A DNA stretch of 64,000 nucleotides from positions 504,699,303-504,763,302 of the forward strand of contig OY856409.1 of the NCBI GenBank assembly GCA_963693085.1, written 5' to 3'. How positions within the stretch are numbered: position 1 is the first letter of the stretch; the number at the start of each line of letters is the position of its first letter. The translations under genes were made by a program, and so were the position numbers. Below the pieces are notes generated by a model. It saw only the letters and a list, made by a program, of their open reading frames with translations, searched no databases and was not told the origin of the DNA. Shown here one piece after another: positions 12,290-24,600 of the stretch. The DNA is from Alisma plantago-aquatica (lineage: Eukaryota > Streptophyta > Magnoliopsida > Alismatales > Alismataceae).

Positions 12290-13651
12290 ATCTCCACTTG
12301 ATGGTGTCATGAAATAAAGTTGTAACACTTTTTAGGTATATGATAGCAAGATATAAAGTGTAAAGCACCTAATAAATGGGGCAGATGTTGCCTCCATAGA
12401 TAGGAGTACTTTGGTTTATTTTCAGCCATAAAGGCATGTAATAGAGTTATGAACTGCTATTTCTTATTTGACAATGGATAGAAACACATTATTTTTGCAT
12501 ATTGTATGACAATGATAGAAATTAATAAAGTTGATGTTTCAATCTTTGTGGCAATGCCTTGTTTATCTTGTGATACTTAGTATGCATAAGATAAAATGAT
12601 ACCTAAAGTTATTGATAACTCAAACAATCAAATTAGAAAAAAACATGAGAAATTCATTTCTAGTTTCCATATGATGGATAAGTCTAGACTCTTTTGGTTA
12701 GAGAACCAGTAAGAGACATGAATCTCTTAGATATCAATCTTGGTAGTGAGAGAATGATTATCCTATTATGTATAATACATGAGATGTATTTACATACCTA
12801 TTAGAGTTAATGCTAATACTTCAAACGGTGTTTATAGAAATACCAATATGAATATTTTGAAGTGTTCAAGAATATCATAGATGAAGTACGGATTTGGTAA
12901 AGTATTAATTCTTGATGAGATCAATGAATGAAATACTTTGACCAAATGTTTGAGAACCTTGTGAGTGATAATGATAGTGTATCATAGTGAGCTCGTGATT
13001 AAGGCATGGTGATGTCTAAATCAAAAGGAGTCACACTCTAAGGAGTTAGAGGATGATTATCAAATAATTAATTTCTTCTTAAATAAAGAATACCCCACAC
13101 TAATAAAGGGCATTAAGAATCACAAAGGTTTGTGAGTTCTTATATCCTTGACAGATACACCTCGATTGTCTATGTGATGAGTTGATCGTATGATGAGTCA
13201 ACTATCTAGATGAATATGAGGAACCAGATTTTGAGTTATGGTTTATGACCATTACATCCTAAATGACTTCCATGTGAACCATAAGGTATGACCTTGATGG
13301 TATCACCCATTGGGATGAAATCCATAAGTGCAAATGAGTCTGAAGTGTTAAGACACATGGATAAAATTTTGAGAAGGATGATGCTTGTTAATTGCAACTT
13401 AATGACTAAAAGATTTGGCATATGGATAACCGCATTCCTATAAGGAATAAGACAAGGATGTGTACATGAAACAACCTATAAGGTTTATGAATCCATCAAT
13501 GCAAATGAAGTCTATAAGTTACAATGGACTAATCAATGTGATTGATTAAGTACAAGCAACTCAGAGTTGGATCTTTACTTTGATGATATAGTTTGACTGA
13601 TATGTCAAAGATAAAGAGAGATTTGTGATTTAGTGGGAGCGTAGTGGGAGC
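12290..13651 (+). pseudogene. Decayed copia internal region (pol not readable)
   Basis: AT-rich sequence between gag and the small LINE insertion, in the position of copia protease, integrase and RT. I could not find the integrase HHCC or YVDD motifs in any frame, so this part is either heavily decayed or carries large deletions. The assignment rests on position between gag (11577-12289) and the RNase H trace and 3' LTR downstream. Confidence 0.45.
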
Positions 13652-13662
13652 GTATTCACATT

Positions 13663-14470
13663 AAGATGAGTCAGAAACACTTCCCTGTGATCATACGAGA
13701 TGATGTCCATGAGAGGCTTCGTGCTGCTGGCATACAAGAACCGAAGGTTGTTTTGAGAGAGATACGGTTGCTAAGATGGGTAAAACCTGATTTGTTCAAT
13801 CTTAAGATGAATCTAACGATTGGTTATGATTTGTGCACGGATGGGCATAAGAGAAGATGGGCTGCTGGTATCGTGAGGAATCATAATGCGGACACATGTG
13901 CTATATTCTTTGCTTGGATTACTGATACAGAGTTTATTGATGCTTATATACAAGCTTGCATTGTCGGGTTAAAGGTTACACATGATCTCATGCTGAGAAT
14001 TTCGTCCATTGAGATAGATAATGAGGAGGTTTTTAATATCCTTTGGAATGCTGGGTTGGAACCTTGGAGAATCAGATCTCGAGTCCAGGAGTTGAGATCG
14101 GAGATGAAGAGAAGCTACATTACTGGATCACTTATTCATAGTGCTGCAAATGCGATCCCTAGAGCTATTGGTCATTGGGGAAGAAGATACTCGCACATGT
14201 CAGTTATCACTGAAATCAACAGAGTTCCTAGACGTATTCGTGGGATGGTTATATTGGAGAAAAGGAATTTTCCTTATGTGCATTTGTATAGGAAGAAGGT
14301 GAGATGATTTTTTGGTGGCTATGCTTGTTGGTTTTTTGTTGGGTTTTTTGTGGGATGTTTTTTGGGCGGTACCTGCAAGTTATAAGCAGGAGATGTACTG
14401 GTTGGATGTTTTTGCCCACAAGAGAGGGGTGGGATGAATAAAAGATCCCTCTGGCTTAATAAAAAAAAAA
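13663..14470 (+). mobile_element. LINE-4: 5'-truncated LINE with poly(A) and target duplication
   Basis: An 808-bp insertion bounded by direct repeats GTATTCACATT at 13652-13662 and 14471-14481. It ends in an A-run at 14458-14470, preceded by AATAAA at 14437-14442. The 3' UTR is G/T-rich ('ggttttttgttgggttttttg'), typical of plant L1 3' ends. Only the C-terminal end of ORF2 is present, so reverse transcription stopped early. It interrupts the copia element and is therefore younger than it. Confidence 0.92.
13666..14307 (+). pseudogene. LINE-4 ORF2 C-terminus, RNase H-like
   Basis: A 213-codon stretch with no stop, encoding the end of a plant L1 ORF2. Residues ~50-130 follow the plant LINE RNase H layout: IGYDLCTDGHKRRWAAGIVRN, then FIDAYIQACIVGL where most families have an Asp/Glu-Ala-E pattern, then ISSIEIDNEEVFNILW. 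The last acidic residue of the RNase H set is not obvious (SAANAIPRAI). The first ATG lies only 3 bp inside the insertion, so it is accidental, created at the truncation point. It is not a host gene: the target duplication and poly(A) enclose it exactly. Confidence 0.75.
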
Positions 14471-14481
14471 GTATTCACATT

Positions 14482-15458
14482 TCACATGTTGATGTGAAAT
14501 GGTAATGTTCTAGAATAGAAATCCAAAGTGGAAATAATCTTTAGGGAAGATAGAGACATTTCCTATGTGATAGGAATAGAGATCTATAGAGATAGTTCTC
14601 AAAAACCTCTTGACCTGAAAAGAGAAAGCATACATTGGTAATTTATACTGAAGGGTTCAGTATGCACAGATTCAGTGGGAGAAAATTTGGAGTTAGTATC
14701 CCAGAGCCAAGTGTCTCAATTCTTATGAAGAATGGGATCACTAAGAATAGATATGGATCTATCATGTATGTAATCATCCCATTATCTTGCATGTATAGGA
14801 CTTAGCAAGAATAAAATGCATTCATCTTGTATGACAATATGATGTGCTCATCCTAATAACTCGTATGTGGGACATGACGAGTGGATGTCTGTCTAGTTCC
14901 AGTAAGGGTTACTAGAATACCATAAGAACTTGATAAGTACTTGAGAAGTACTATTTCTATGGAAATAAGGAAGGGTTCACTGTAAAGAGTTACACTGATG
15001 TGAACTTCCAAGAAGGACGGAAAATTATTCGCAAAATATATATGGGATATATAAAAGTGAATGTTTTTTGAATAATGGAAACATTCCAATAAAGTTGTTT
15101 TAAAAGGAAATGTTGAGTATCTGTGTGTTAAAGAACAACATTGGATACTATATGGATCTAGGAGTTCATAGAGATGAACTTATAGATATTCTGGTCATTG
15201 ATGACAAGTTAGGAGCACTTGGTCAAGCAATGTGGCTAATGGTTAGAAAAGGAATACTAGATCGCATATTATGACAACTCCTTCTCGTACATGTGACGTA
15301 CAATGAAGAGATGAGAGACATGTAGTTAATACCGACTTTGGCAAGGTGTTTCCATAAGTCACTATGTTAGCACTAGAGTACAGTAACATGTGGGACATGT
15401 TTGAAGATCACTATGAATATGATTCAAGGGTGATTGGTTCACAATGTAAGTGAGAGTC
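14482..15458 (+). pseudogene. Copia pol C-terminal remnant (RNase H traces)
   Basis: In the + frames about 14920-15050 reads KYLRSTIS...KSYTDVNFQEGRK, which matches the copia RNase H signature KYLRRT...GYTDA-F. About 15205 reads GALGQA, where copia has DNNGAIAQA. Many stops intervene. Just before the LTR there is a purine-rich 'aagtgagagtc', a plausible polypurine tract that primes plus-strand synthesis. Confidence 0.62.
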
Positions 15459-16624
15459 TGTTGGTATGTATGCCCTGAGATCCAATCATGGGATGATTGG
15501 TGGGATACATTAAGATTGATTTGATAAACATTAAAGGCAAGCTTTCAATTCTTTCTGGTTCAGTCATATGAGATAATGATAGAACAGACTGAATGTCTAG
15601 AGAATGACAATACTCAATGACGTATGCTTATAGGTTCAGGACCTGAACGATGAGATCATACGGATGCTAAGAGTTTGTACATTCTTATTATGTCCCTATT
15701 CGGATGTCATTGTGGAAGGTAGATAGACAACAATGACACACAAGACTAGATTGTGGTGTTGGTTGATGAAAAAATCTCATTAGTCATGATATGGAGATAT
15801 CAAACCAAACACATAGGTACTTGTTAGAGAACAAGTGTACTAGACAGATCCACTGTGAGTTTGATACATTGAACCATGACATGGTAGTCACAGTCAGTTC
15901 TCATAGTGATGGTGGTGAATGTGATTCTTTGACCTAAAATTACTACACTCAACACATGTCGTTGGGTACACTTTGACATCATCAAACGCAATCCTAAAAC
16001 ATGGGTTGTTGTAAAGGTGATGATTGGGTGTCTTTGACACATGGGGCTTTTGAGGGGTGAGTGATAGATATGGGATTTGTCCCTCCTGAGGGAGTTTGAT
16101 ATCCATGGCCACTTGATGAGGAGGATTGAGATAGGAGTGCACGCATGTGTGAATCAATATGTGATATTGATGTCATACATATCTCCTCCAATCTACTCTG
16201 AGATCAAGAAAGTGAATGAACGTTGATAGGATGACTTTTCCATGCCTTGAGTTCATTCGGGATATCAGAGATAAAGGAATAATACATTCACTGTAACACC
16301 ATTCACGAATTGTAGGATTGAAAGTTTTTCTCCAACTTTCCTTTTCACTTGGGTAGCACTGATGTGCGACTAGGCACCACTCTTTGCTTGTGAATCATAA
16401 GTGTTATGGACTTTCACTACCAACGTGAAATGGACCTATAAGGTCACACACATAGTATTTAACCTAGAAGAGGAGTTTATCCACAAACGATGTTTAGATT
16501 CATTACTAAAGGAGTTTAGTAGTTCAATTAAACACTCAATCAATTGATAGCTTAGTATCATAGTGTTCAAGGTGTTGGACTGATTGATTAAAGTATTAGA
16601 TTGATTGAAATTGCAATTGACTGA

Positions 16625-17035
16625 TTTGCACAGTCTGCTGCCCCAACCGATCGACTCATAGGGATGAACTGATAGGCTTAGGTTGGTGAACCAGTCATCT
16701 CAAGTGGTGATTCGATCAGTTCATGTGTCAATGAAATGATCGGCTCAATTGTTGAACCGGTCAATTCATGGACCAACCGAGATCGTTTGGAAAGTCAGAA
16801 GACTATTTTGCAAATACAATTTGTTTCACTTATACAAATTCAATTTGGACAAGGATTAATATTTGATTAATTGGAAACAAATATGAAAGTCAATTTGAGT
16901 TGGACAAGGACCACGAACCGATCGACTCATGCTTGAACCGATCGACATAGGTGTTCCAACCTATCTGTTCAAGTGTGAACTGATCGACTCAGGTCCCCAA
17001 CCGATCGGTTCATGCTTGAAACGATCGATTCTGGT
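16625..17035. repeat. U3 subrepeats built on 'aaccgatcgactcatg'
   Basis: About a dozen degenerate copies of a 20- to 30-bp motif with core CCGATCGACTCA (variants CCGATCGGTTCA, ACTGATCGACTCA, GCTTGAACCGATCGACA). They are clustered 100-500 bp upstream of the LTR TATA box. GATC/CGATCG centres are palindromic. The position suggests enhancer-like repeats in U3; a function is inferred only. Confidence 0.75.
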
Positions 17036-17130
17036 GATGTAGTTGGTTGTTTTGTGGAAAATCTCGAATCCTTCTACTCCTACTTTAATCCTGCATTGCC
17101 CAAGGTAGAGATCCATGTCCCATGACCCTC

Positions 17131-17140
17131 CTATATATAG
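17131..17140 (+). promoter_or_regulatory. TATA box of copia LTR
   Basis: CTATATATAG stands in otherwise mixed sequence, downstream of the U3 subrepeats and about 540 bp before the LTR end. This is the expected position for the U3/R boundary of a copia LTR. Transcription would start about 25-35 bp downstream. Confidence 0.65.
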
Positions 17141-17670
17141 GGGTATTGGGGGCTTCTCAAACAACAACTCAGAACACCAGTTGCTCTGCAAAGTTGTCGT
17201 TCTCTCTGGTTGTGGTAACTGAGAGAGCCCGAGCAAGTGCTACCCGATAAGGGAGGCATAGCAAGGGAAAGACAACTATAGAAAAGCAATTGGTTGCAGG
17301 AGAGTGTGTCAGTGACTAGTACGCCAATAGGAGGGTGCAACTCCTTCCAATACCTTGTGGGACAAGGAGATCGGAGTTCCTGGTGGTCCGTGTGGACTAC
17401 TACAGAGGCGGGAGACTTCTGCCGCTCGGAGGACAGATGTCAATCTCGACAGTGTCGGTGATACCAGGAGCTTCACAGACACCGTCCAAGACTGGAGGTG
17501 AAGACCGTGCAAGCCGCGAGGTAACATCACCGAGTAAGCCTCGGGACAAGATATGTCTCTACAAACCATCCTTCCTATTGTATAGACGTTGATGTGATTC
17601 CTATATTCTGGGTTTGGGAGAAGAATTTTTTTATTTCCGCTACCTTCTCTGTCGCCCCTAAAACCCAACA

Positions 17671-19190
17671 TCTATATGCACGTCCTTTTGGAGATCTAAC
17701 ATCTCTTTTTAGAGATTTTGTCCATACCTCTTAATGTAATACACATCCTTTTTTCCCTAATGCGGCTACTATTTTCACTATATACAACTCTTTTTTTCCT
17801 ATAGTGTGAGGCATCTTTTGAAGATTTCATGCATCCTTTTGAATGTTTTATGAATGCTTCTATAGCTAATACACATCCTTCTTGCAGTCATGAACACCTA
17901 TTATTTATAGTCTAAGTGTGTTACTCTTTAGTGTGTGTCCCCATTTGGATATTTGGTGTATACTTCTACATGTAATGTGTGTCATTGTTGTTGTTTTACA
18001 CCTACCATTCTTTCTATATGCACATCTTAGTTGTCATATGTTATATGCCTCCTTCCTACACAACCCACATAACTTCCCTCATAATATACCCCATTACATC
18101 CATCCTCTACCCCCGTACTTCCACCATTTTTATTTTTTTTCTCTTTGCTCACTTGATTCCTCTCCCATGATACTTCCCTCCTCAACCTCCATTTACTTCC
18201 TTTCTATTCTCAAATCACTTCCCTCCTCAATTTCCTCCTCAATCCTTGTCACTTCTCTCCTCATTTATTTAATCTCTCCTCATCAATTTCATCCCCACTT
18301 CCATCCTATTATCCTTTTACTTCCCTCCTCACTTATCTCTTCTCCCCTCTTTAATCCCCTTCTCAATTCCTCCTCTCCCGACTTTACTTCCCTCCTCTTG
18401 ATTTTTTCTCTCCTCAAGAAATGAGTCACTTACTTTATTCTTATTTTTCTCTCTTTCTCACTCATTCCTTTTCAACTCATCACTCACATTATAACACCTG
18501 CCATTCCATAACTACCCCTGCTTGTCAACAAGTAAACCATCTTTTCCACTTCTAAAATTACTAAAATCCAATGAAACCACCCCTCCTATGTGAAACCATT
18601 GAAATTCATAGTTTGAAACCTGTGTAACTCCCCAATAGTGTAGGGGTTACAATTTTTTTGTATCTATAAATGGAGTCACTCAGCCTAAGAAAATCCACTA
18701 AGCTGATGCACTAATATTGTACTATCCATCTTGGTCAAATCTCATGCCTCCCATACCTCTCTTGTCAAGCTACTCATGGCATTCATTTCCTAAACTAAAA
18801 TCAACAATATCAATGGTAAAGGGAAATACAAGTGTCGAGTTGGCAAAGCTACTTCAATTGGAAATTACTAAGTCAAATGAATGAAAAAGAAACCTATTCA
18901 ACTAATTGGGTCACTTCTTTTTAAAGTGTTGAGGCAGACAACCGGTTAGACACACCCTAGTTCATAAATTGTTGAAGTGTTTAATATCTTATTTCTTGAG
19001 GCAAATTTTAATAAGGAATAGCTTGTTGTCATTTGGTACATTGTGCACTTCAAAAGACTAATATTCTATGGGTTTAGTCCCACATTATTTAGAAATATAC
19101 TTATGTCTTGATTTATAAGTGTGTTCTAGCACTTGGTATGCTGAGGAAAATAAAATGACATTTCACATGTGTGTGGTTTGCACCAGTGGA
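17671..19190. other. No gene; pyrimidine-rich tract about 18000-18480
   Basis: The + strand from about 18000 to 18480 is strongly C/T-rich, with repeated 'acttccctcctcaa' units. The 168-codon ORF there (17918-18424) is a Leu/Ser/Pro-rich by-product of that bias, not a protein. 17671-17900 has near-repeats of 'acacatccttttt', and 18480-19190 shows nothing recognisable. Confidence 0.6.
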
Positions 19191-19194
19191 TATG

Positions 19195-19500
19195 GGTTCA
19201 TCCCAACACCAAAAGTGTTTCACCTAGTTAGTTGCAAAATGAGTATGAACCTTGACTAATCCTTAGCCGATTCTCAAATGTGGTTTAGTGTTTACAATTG
19301 ATAGGTTTGCTTTACTCTAGGTTAGGTTTAGTGTTCAAAATTTGTAAAGAACCTTTTGTCTTATGAGGGACCCCTTTTGCTTTGGAGGAATTTAGTTTTT
19401 CTTGTGCTTTAGGATTTGGAGGGTGTAGTTTGTGGTTGCGGCATTTTCTAGGTGTTGTGTTCTCAAAAACTTTCTCAAAATGATGAGTTATAATGTTCTT

Positions 19501-19582
<82 letters not shown>

Positions 19583-19990
19583 ATGTGTACTATGGTTGGT
19601 CTCATTCTTCTCTTTTTTTCTATCCTTTGAGGGTTCACTATTTTGATATTTTTTGGATGGATTTTTTAGAGCATGACTATCTGATTGACCTTCTAACCAT
19701 TTTATTTAGCCTAGTGTGTTGCAGATGAGTACATACCTTGATTGATCCTTAGCACATTCTCAAATGAAGTTTAGTGTTGACAGTTGATAGGTTTGTTTTA
19801 CCCTAGGTGAGATCTAATGTTGATAGTTGTAGAAGAACCTTTTTTTTATAAGGAATCCCTTTTTCTTTGGAGGATTTGAGTTTTTCACGTGTTTAAGTTT
19901 AGGAGGGTGAGGTTTCAGTGGTAGTATAAAGAGTGGAACCCAAAATGGGATCCACTCAAATGGTATGATACATTATCCAGGTGATGATCA
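19195..19990. repeat. Tandem ~0.5-kb repeat units, cluster 1
   Basis: Two partial units begin near 19215 and 19715. Shared landmarks in order are 'gagtatgaaccttga...ccttagc..attctcaaat', 'gataggtttg(c/t)ttta(c)c(c)ctaggt', 'gaaccttttt/gtc..tat(g)agg', 'tttgg(a)ggattt(g)agtttttc' and 'ggagggtg'. The same landmarks recur at 31590-32275. No protein is apparent. It is a dispersed family with tandem arrangement and no visible terminal repeats. Confidence 0.7.
19504..19590. repeat. (TA)n(GT)n microsatellite
   Basis: Compound dinucleotide run inside a ~0.5-kb repeat unit: about 18 TA pairs, then about 12 GT pairs, then GTAT repeats. The Tyr/Ile and Thr/His ORFs crossing it on both strands are artefacts. 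Confidence 0.95.
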
Positions 19991-20000
19991 AGTAGCAGAG

Positions 20001-21064
20001 AAAATATTACTATTTAATAATAGATGTCCCAATACATCAATCCTCACCTTAAAGGTGGTATTGCAAAAAATTTCAACTGTTTACATCTGAGACCCTTAGC
20101 TGAGGGAAACTTGGCAATTTCAAGCTATTGTCAAGATGAAATAATCATGTATAATCTCTTCTGGAGTCATGACCCTCTCATGCAATTACACCTGGGTAGT
20201 TTTGAGAACAACACCTAGAAAAGGTAAATAGAAGTATGGGTCAATAAACATTGAGTATGTGAAAATATATAATATCCAGGGCAACATAAAGACCATAAGA
20301 TCAAGAAGGTTGCTCTCATACAAAGAGTGGGTGATCATAATTAGACAACTTCAAATAATTTTTGATCAAAATAATATGAGTAACCAAGGAATGATAAATA
20401 AAAATTGAGGCATTACCAATTTACAGAAGCAATACTATGAAGCAAAGAATTTCTTGCCTTTAATCACAAATAAAAACATATAGATTTAACATGGCTAGAA
20501 TAATCTAAAGTAGGATTAGGGAATCATAAACCACTAGCCATGGAAGGAGGAATAAAACCTTAGTGCCTAACATATAAAACATGACAGGGGGAATAAAACC
20601 CCAATGCTTGGCAGAGGAATAAAATCTCAAAGTCTATAAATATATCATGTTAGGAGAATAAATCCCAATGCTTGGAAGAAGGAATAAAACCTTTGTACCT
20701 AAACATGGTTAAACTATTATTACATATTATTAGTACAATCTCACATGCATATAAAGTAGGTGGGATCATAAAACAATCACTTTAAAGATCAAGTACAAAA
20801 AGGATGGAGCATCCAACATATATCAATTGGGATCAGAGGACCCATATAAAATTAGAAGTAGGATTTAATAATTATTAGAAAAATATGGGAATGACAATTT
20901 AGATTCTAAAAGGGTTTAGGAGATTCAAAAATATTAGTATAACTCAAAATATGATCAATAATAAATTTGGATTCAATTATTATATGCCTAAATAAAATCA
21001 GAAAGATGCACATACTTCTCGAAAAGTCATAAACTCTAACCAATCATTATAAGTCAGGGATCAT
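20001..21064. other. No gene; short degenerate repeats at 20550-20700
   Basis: Only short irregular repeats are visible: 'ggaataaaaccccaatgcttggcag' recurs in four degenerate forms between about 20550 and 20700. No coding similarity was recognised. The right end is the left flank of LINE-2. Confidence 0.5.
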
Positions 21065-21079
21065 GTCTCTTCATAACCT
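21065..21079. repeat. Target-site duplication of LINE-2, left copy
   Basis: GTCTCTTCATAACCT; the partner at 29670-29684 differs at one base. Confidence 0.85.
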
Positions 21080-21454
21080 TTTTTTAGAAAAGGTAAATAT
21101 ATTCTAAAGAGAAAGGTAGCATGGGATACTATTACAAACCATGCGTCCAACACTAGGAAGAGACCGAGGTATACAAAATCCCATCTCAAGCCTTACATCC
21201 TACTTTAGGGAGAAAGGGAATATACAGTAACCCCCACCAGTAAGGTGTACACAGGTTGGGTACAACAAACCCCAGTATACCTTTGAAAGGTTACATATAC
21301 CCTTAACTAGACTTTTCTTTACAAGTAATTGATACGAGATTTGCTGGGTAATCTTTTTGATGATATCTGTCTCAGCCCTAGGAGGCCCACCGTGGGCCCT
21401 GGAGTTCCTTTCCTCCCATGTAAAATAACAAAATGCTGCGAGGTAGAGTCCACC

Positions 21455-24400
21455 CTAATCTCTATTCCTCTTAGTCTTTAGGTTTGAGTTCATGCACGAG
21501 GTGATGTCGTCCAGGCTGTTGTTATGATTTGGACCCCAACAACTCTTGAGACATATAGTGGACCATATCAGCTTGGTGCAGCAACACTCCAAGAAGAGAT
21601 GTGTATGGCTTTCTTTTCCTCTCTTGCACAGTAACCACTCGTCATTCACATTGATGCCCCAAGCGATGAGTCAATCTTTGGTTGGGAGCCTACATAGGAT
21701 TGCTCTATAAGAAGTCGTACTCCACTTGGGAACATGCTGAGAGTCCCAAATAATATTTGCCCAAGCAACATCAGCCCTAGTATCACTGTTGATCCATGGT
21801 GTGGCTTGCTGATTGACGAGGTAGTCCATATCATGGGCATCAACAGTATACAGGTGGTTGACCTCACACCATGTTTGGCACATGTTTCTCCAAACTCTAG
21901 AGGAGTGTTGATCTGAGCTGCATGGGATCCTACAATGACGAGCAACCATCCACCTAGTCCATACATTGTCTCTGTCCCTGAGAAACCTATCCAATCTTTT
22001 TCGCTGTCCAGTGTGAATGATATTAGCAGGTTGCTCAATATTCAGTCCACCCTTTGAATATGGTTGATCCATTAACTCCCACACAATGCTATGCCCTTTT
22101 CCACCCTACAAGAAACTAGTAGTGATCCTCTGCAAGGAGTCAACTACAGACTTGGGAATGTCACAAACCTCCCCCCAGAACCTGACCAGACTCTAAAGGA
22201 TAGTTATGATAAGGACTAACTTGCCTACAAAAGAGATCTTGCAGCCACTCCAATTATCAATCTTCTCTCTCATTTTGTCAATACAACAACTGTAGTCAGT
22301 GGTCATACCCCTCCCACCAGCTATGGGGGCACCTAAATATCTAGTAGGAAGCCTCCCATGCTCGAGTCCAATCACAATCTTGCGTCTTCCTCTTCTACTA
22401 TCACAAGATTTTGAAAGGTAGATCTTTGACTTGATGGAGATAATATAGAGACCAGTGAGTTTGCCAAACTGACCAAGCACCTTCTTGAATTCCCTCATCC
22501 TCCTAGAATTACCAACCGAGAAGATCATGTTGTCATCTGCGAAGATGAGCAGAGCCTTCACCTTAACTCCTCTAATGGTGTAAGGCTTCACCTTGCCCTT
22601 ATTTTCAACATCTTTAACCATATTTGTGAGTCCCTCCATGAGAATCAAGAACAACAGCGGGGATAAAGGATCCCCCTGTTGAAGCTCATTGCTCACTTTG
22701 ATTAATCCCACCGGTCCACCATTAATGAGAATAGAGAAAGAGGGGGTACAAATGCATTGTTTCAAGATGCGAACAAAAGCCTGGTTGAAGCCCATGCCAT
22801 CCATAACCGCCCACAAGTAGTCCCATCAGACATAGTCATAGGCCTTTACAAGGTCTATCTTGATGCACGCCTTAGAGTTGGCTTTACTTTGATTGAACCC
22901 AATGAGGAATTCAGTAGAAAGTAGTGTACTATCTGCCGTCTTGCGCCCTTTGATGAAGGAGTTTTATTCTTTAGATATGATCTTGGGCAACACCAGTCTG
23001 AGCCTACCTACAATAAGTTTAGAGATGCACTTATATAGAACACTACAACAAGCTATAGGTCTATAGTCGGTGATATAGTTTGCATTTTTACTTTTGGGGA
23101 TGAGTTTAATGAAGGTGTGGCTCACAATTCTAACCATGCTCCCACCATTCATAACCCACCTAATAGCATCATTCATGTGATGCCAAATGTGGTACCACAT
23201 AAACTGAAAAAACCTCCCATTAAACATGTCTGGCCCAAGTGCCTTAGACGGGTTAATAGAGAAGAAGACTGCTTTGATTTCTTCATCGGTTGCTGGCTTA
23301 ATTAGCTCTTCATTCATGTTACCATCTACTCTCATCTCAGGGATTAGGTTCCCAAAGGTATTCACTTCTTTACTAGGTTGATTGTACAAACCTTGAAAGT
23401 AGCTCTCCTTGCATCTAGCTAACTCCTCTCTACTATCAGCAACCTACCTATGCTCATTAATGAGCTCATGTATGGTTTCCCTCATCTCCTTTTTCTTCAC
23501 CACAGAATGGTACACCCTGGTATTATGGTCACCGTCCGCAATGCACTTCATATGGATACATTGCCATAAATACCTTTCCTCTACTTTTTTTAGCTTTCTA
23601 AGTCTATATTTAGCCTTTAATTCTTCATTTATGGCTTGTTCATCATCAGGCGTCATCCACACTTTAATAGCTGCCTCCTAATATCATTGGTTGGCTTCAC
23701 TGAGTAGGTTTCTAAGATTCAACTTTTCTCTGCTCCACTCTTTAAGAGATCTCTTAGTATTTTGTAGGTTTTTTAGGACTCTGTACAAGGGGTTGCCTTG
23801 CACCTCGATACTCCATCTTCCCTCAACCACCTCCTTAAGTCCTATCCAATCATACCAGAGATTCAAGAAGTGGAAGGGTCTTTTGACATCTTGTTTGGTA
23901 TTAAACTCCATCTTCATCCATGAGTGGTCACTCATGATGTTATATCCTATTCTGATAACCACTTGTGGCCATTTATCCAACCATGCCTCATTTACCAAGC
24001 CTCCATCAATAGAACCTGCAATCCTCCTGCTTGGTTTCTGCTTGTTAGACCAAGTAATGGACCCACCAATAAGGTTCATCTCGATCAGCCCAACAACTTC
24101 AATCGTGTCATTGAAGGCAGCCATTACTTTCTCCGACACCTTGAGTCCTCCATCCTTTTCTTTAGCTTTCCTTACATTGTTGAAATCCCCTAGCACAAGC
24201 TAGGGAACCAACTATTGAGTAGTACCTTTGATCATCGCCCAAAGGCGTTCCCTGTCCTTCTCCAAGTTCTCACCACACACACCAGAGACGATGCAAGATA
24301 GACCCCCTCTATTGTAGCAACTCACAATAATGACTTGGTCATTCATGCTTATGGGATCGACATCCTAGACATCCAGATTCCACTCGATAAAAATTCTACA

Positions 24401-24597
24401 TCCATCTCTATGGTCAATGTTAGACATATAGTGCCATCCTATAGGAAATAAGGTACTGATCCTATCCTTCACCTTTCTCTTTATCCTTGTTTCCAAAATG
24501 AAAACAAGACTGACTCCTGTGTTGCTAATCACCTTCTTAAGATCCCTTTGTCTATCAGCAAGGGAGGCACCTCACACATTCCATGCGAGCAGAGACA
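21455..24597 (-). pseudogene. LINE-2 ORF2 (endonuclease / reverse transcriptase / zf-RVT)
   Basis: It starts just after ORF1 with MSLLAWNV, then a TGA where the family has Arg (WN-RGAS), then GASLADRQRDL. CGA to TGA is a CpG-type change. The endonuclease continues to 23684 (MLGDFNNVRKAKEKDGG; SDHSWMKMEF keeps the SDH motif). RT N-terminal fingers occupy 23389-22964 (SKALGPDMFNGRFFQ, KLIPKSKNANYITDYRPIACC). The RT palm at 22816-22193 keeps GDPLSPLLF and the catalytic LIFADD. A zf-RVT-like block ends the ORF near 21455 (LLCKRGKESHTHLFLECC). Stops and frame changes separate the blocks, so it is inactive. Confidence 0.88.
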
Positions 24598-24600
24598 TTA

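Larger units (their letters stand above)
15459..17670 (+). mobile_element. 3' LTR of copia element (2.2 kb)
   Basis: The 2212-bp LTR starts TGTTGGTATG and ends AACCCAACA, giving the TGTTGG...CCAACA terminal inverted repeat usual for copia. It lies directly after a polypurine-like tract and downstream of gag and RNase H traces in the same orientation. It contains a TATA box (17131-17140) and a subrepeat-rich U3 upstream of it. The length is like the long LTRs of SIRE/Maximus-type copia. No 5' LTR is present upstream of gag, so the element is 5'-truncated or rearranged, and the flanking 5-bp duplication (TCTAT at 17671 on the right) cannot be verified. Confidence 0.82.

Noticed and set aside
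13666..14307. Possible host gene of 213 codons
   Set aside because: It is exactly enclosed by an 11-bp target duplication and poly(A); the sequence fits a LINE ORF2 C-terminus.
17918..18424. 168-codon Leu/Ser/Pro-rich ORF that looks membrane-like
   Set aside because: It is explained by a C/T-rich strand; no motif, no codon-like pattern and no context.
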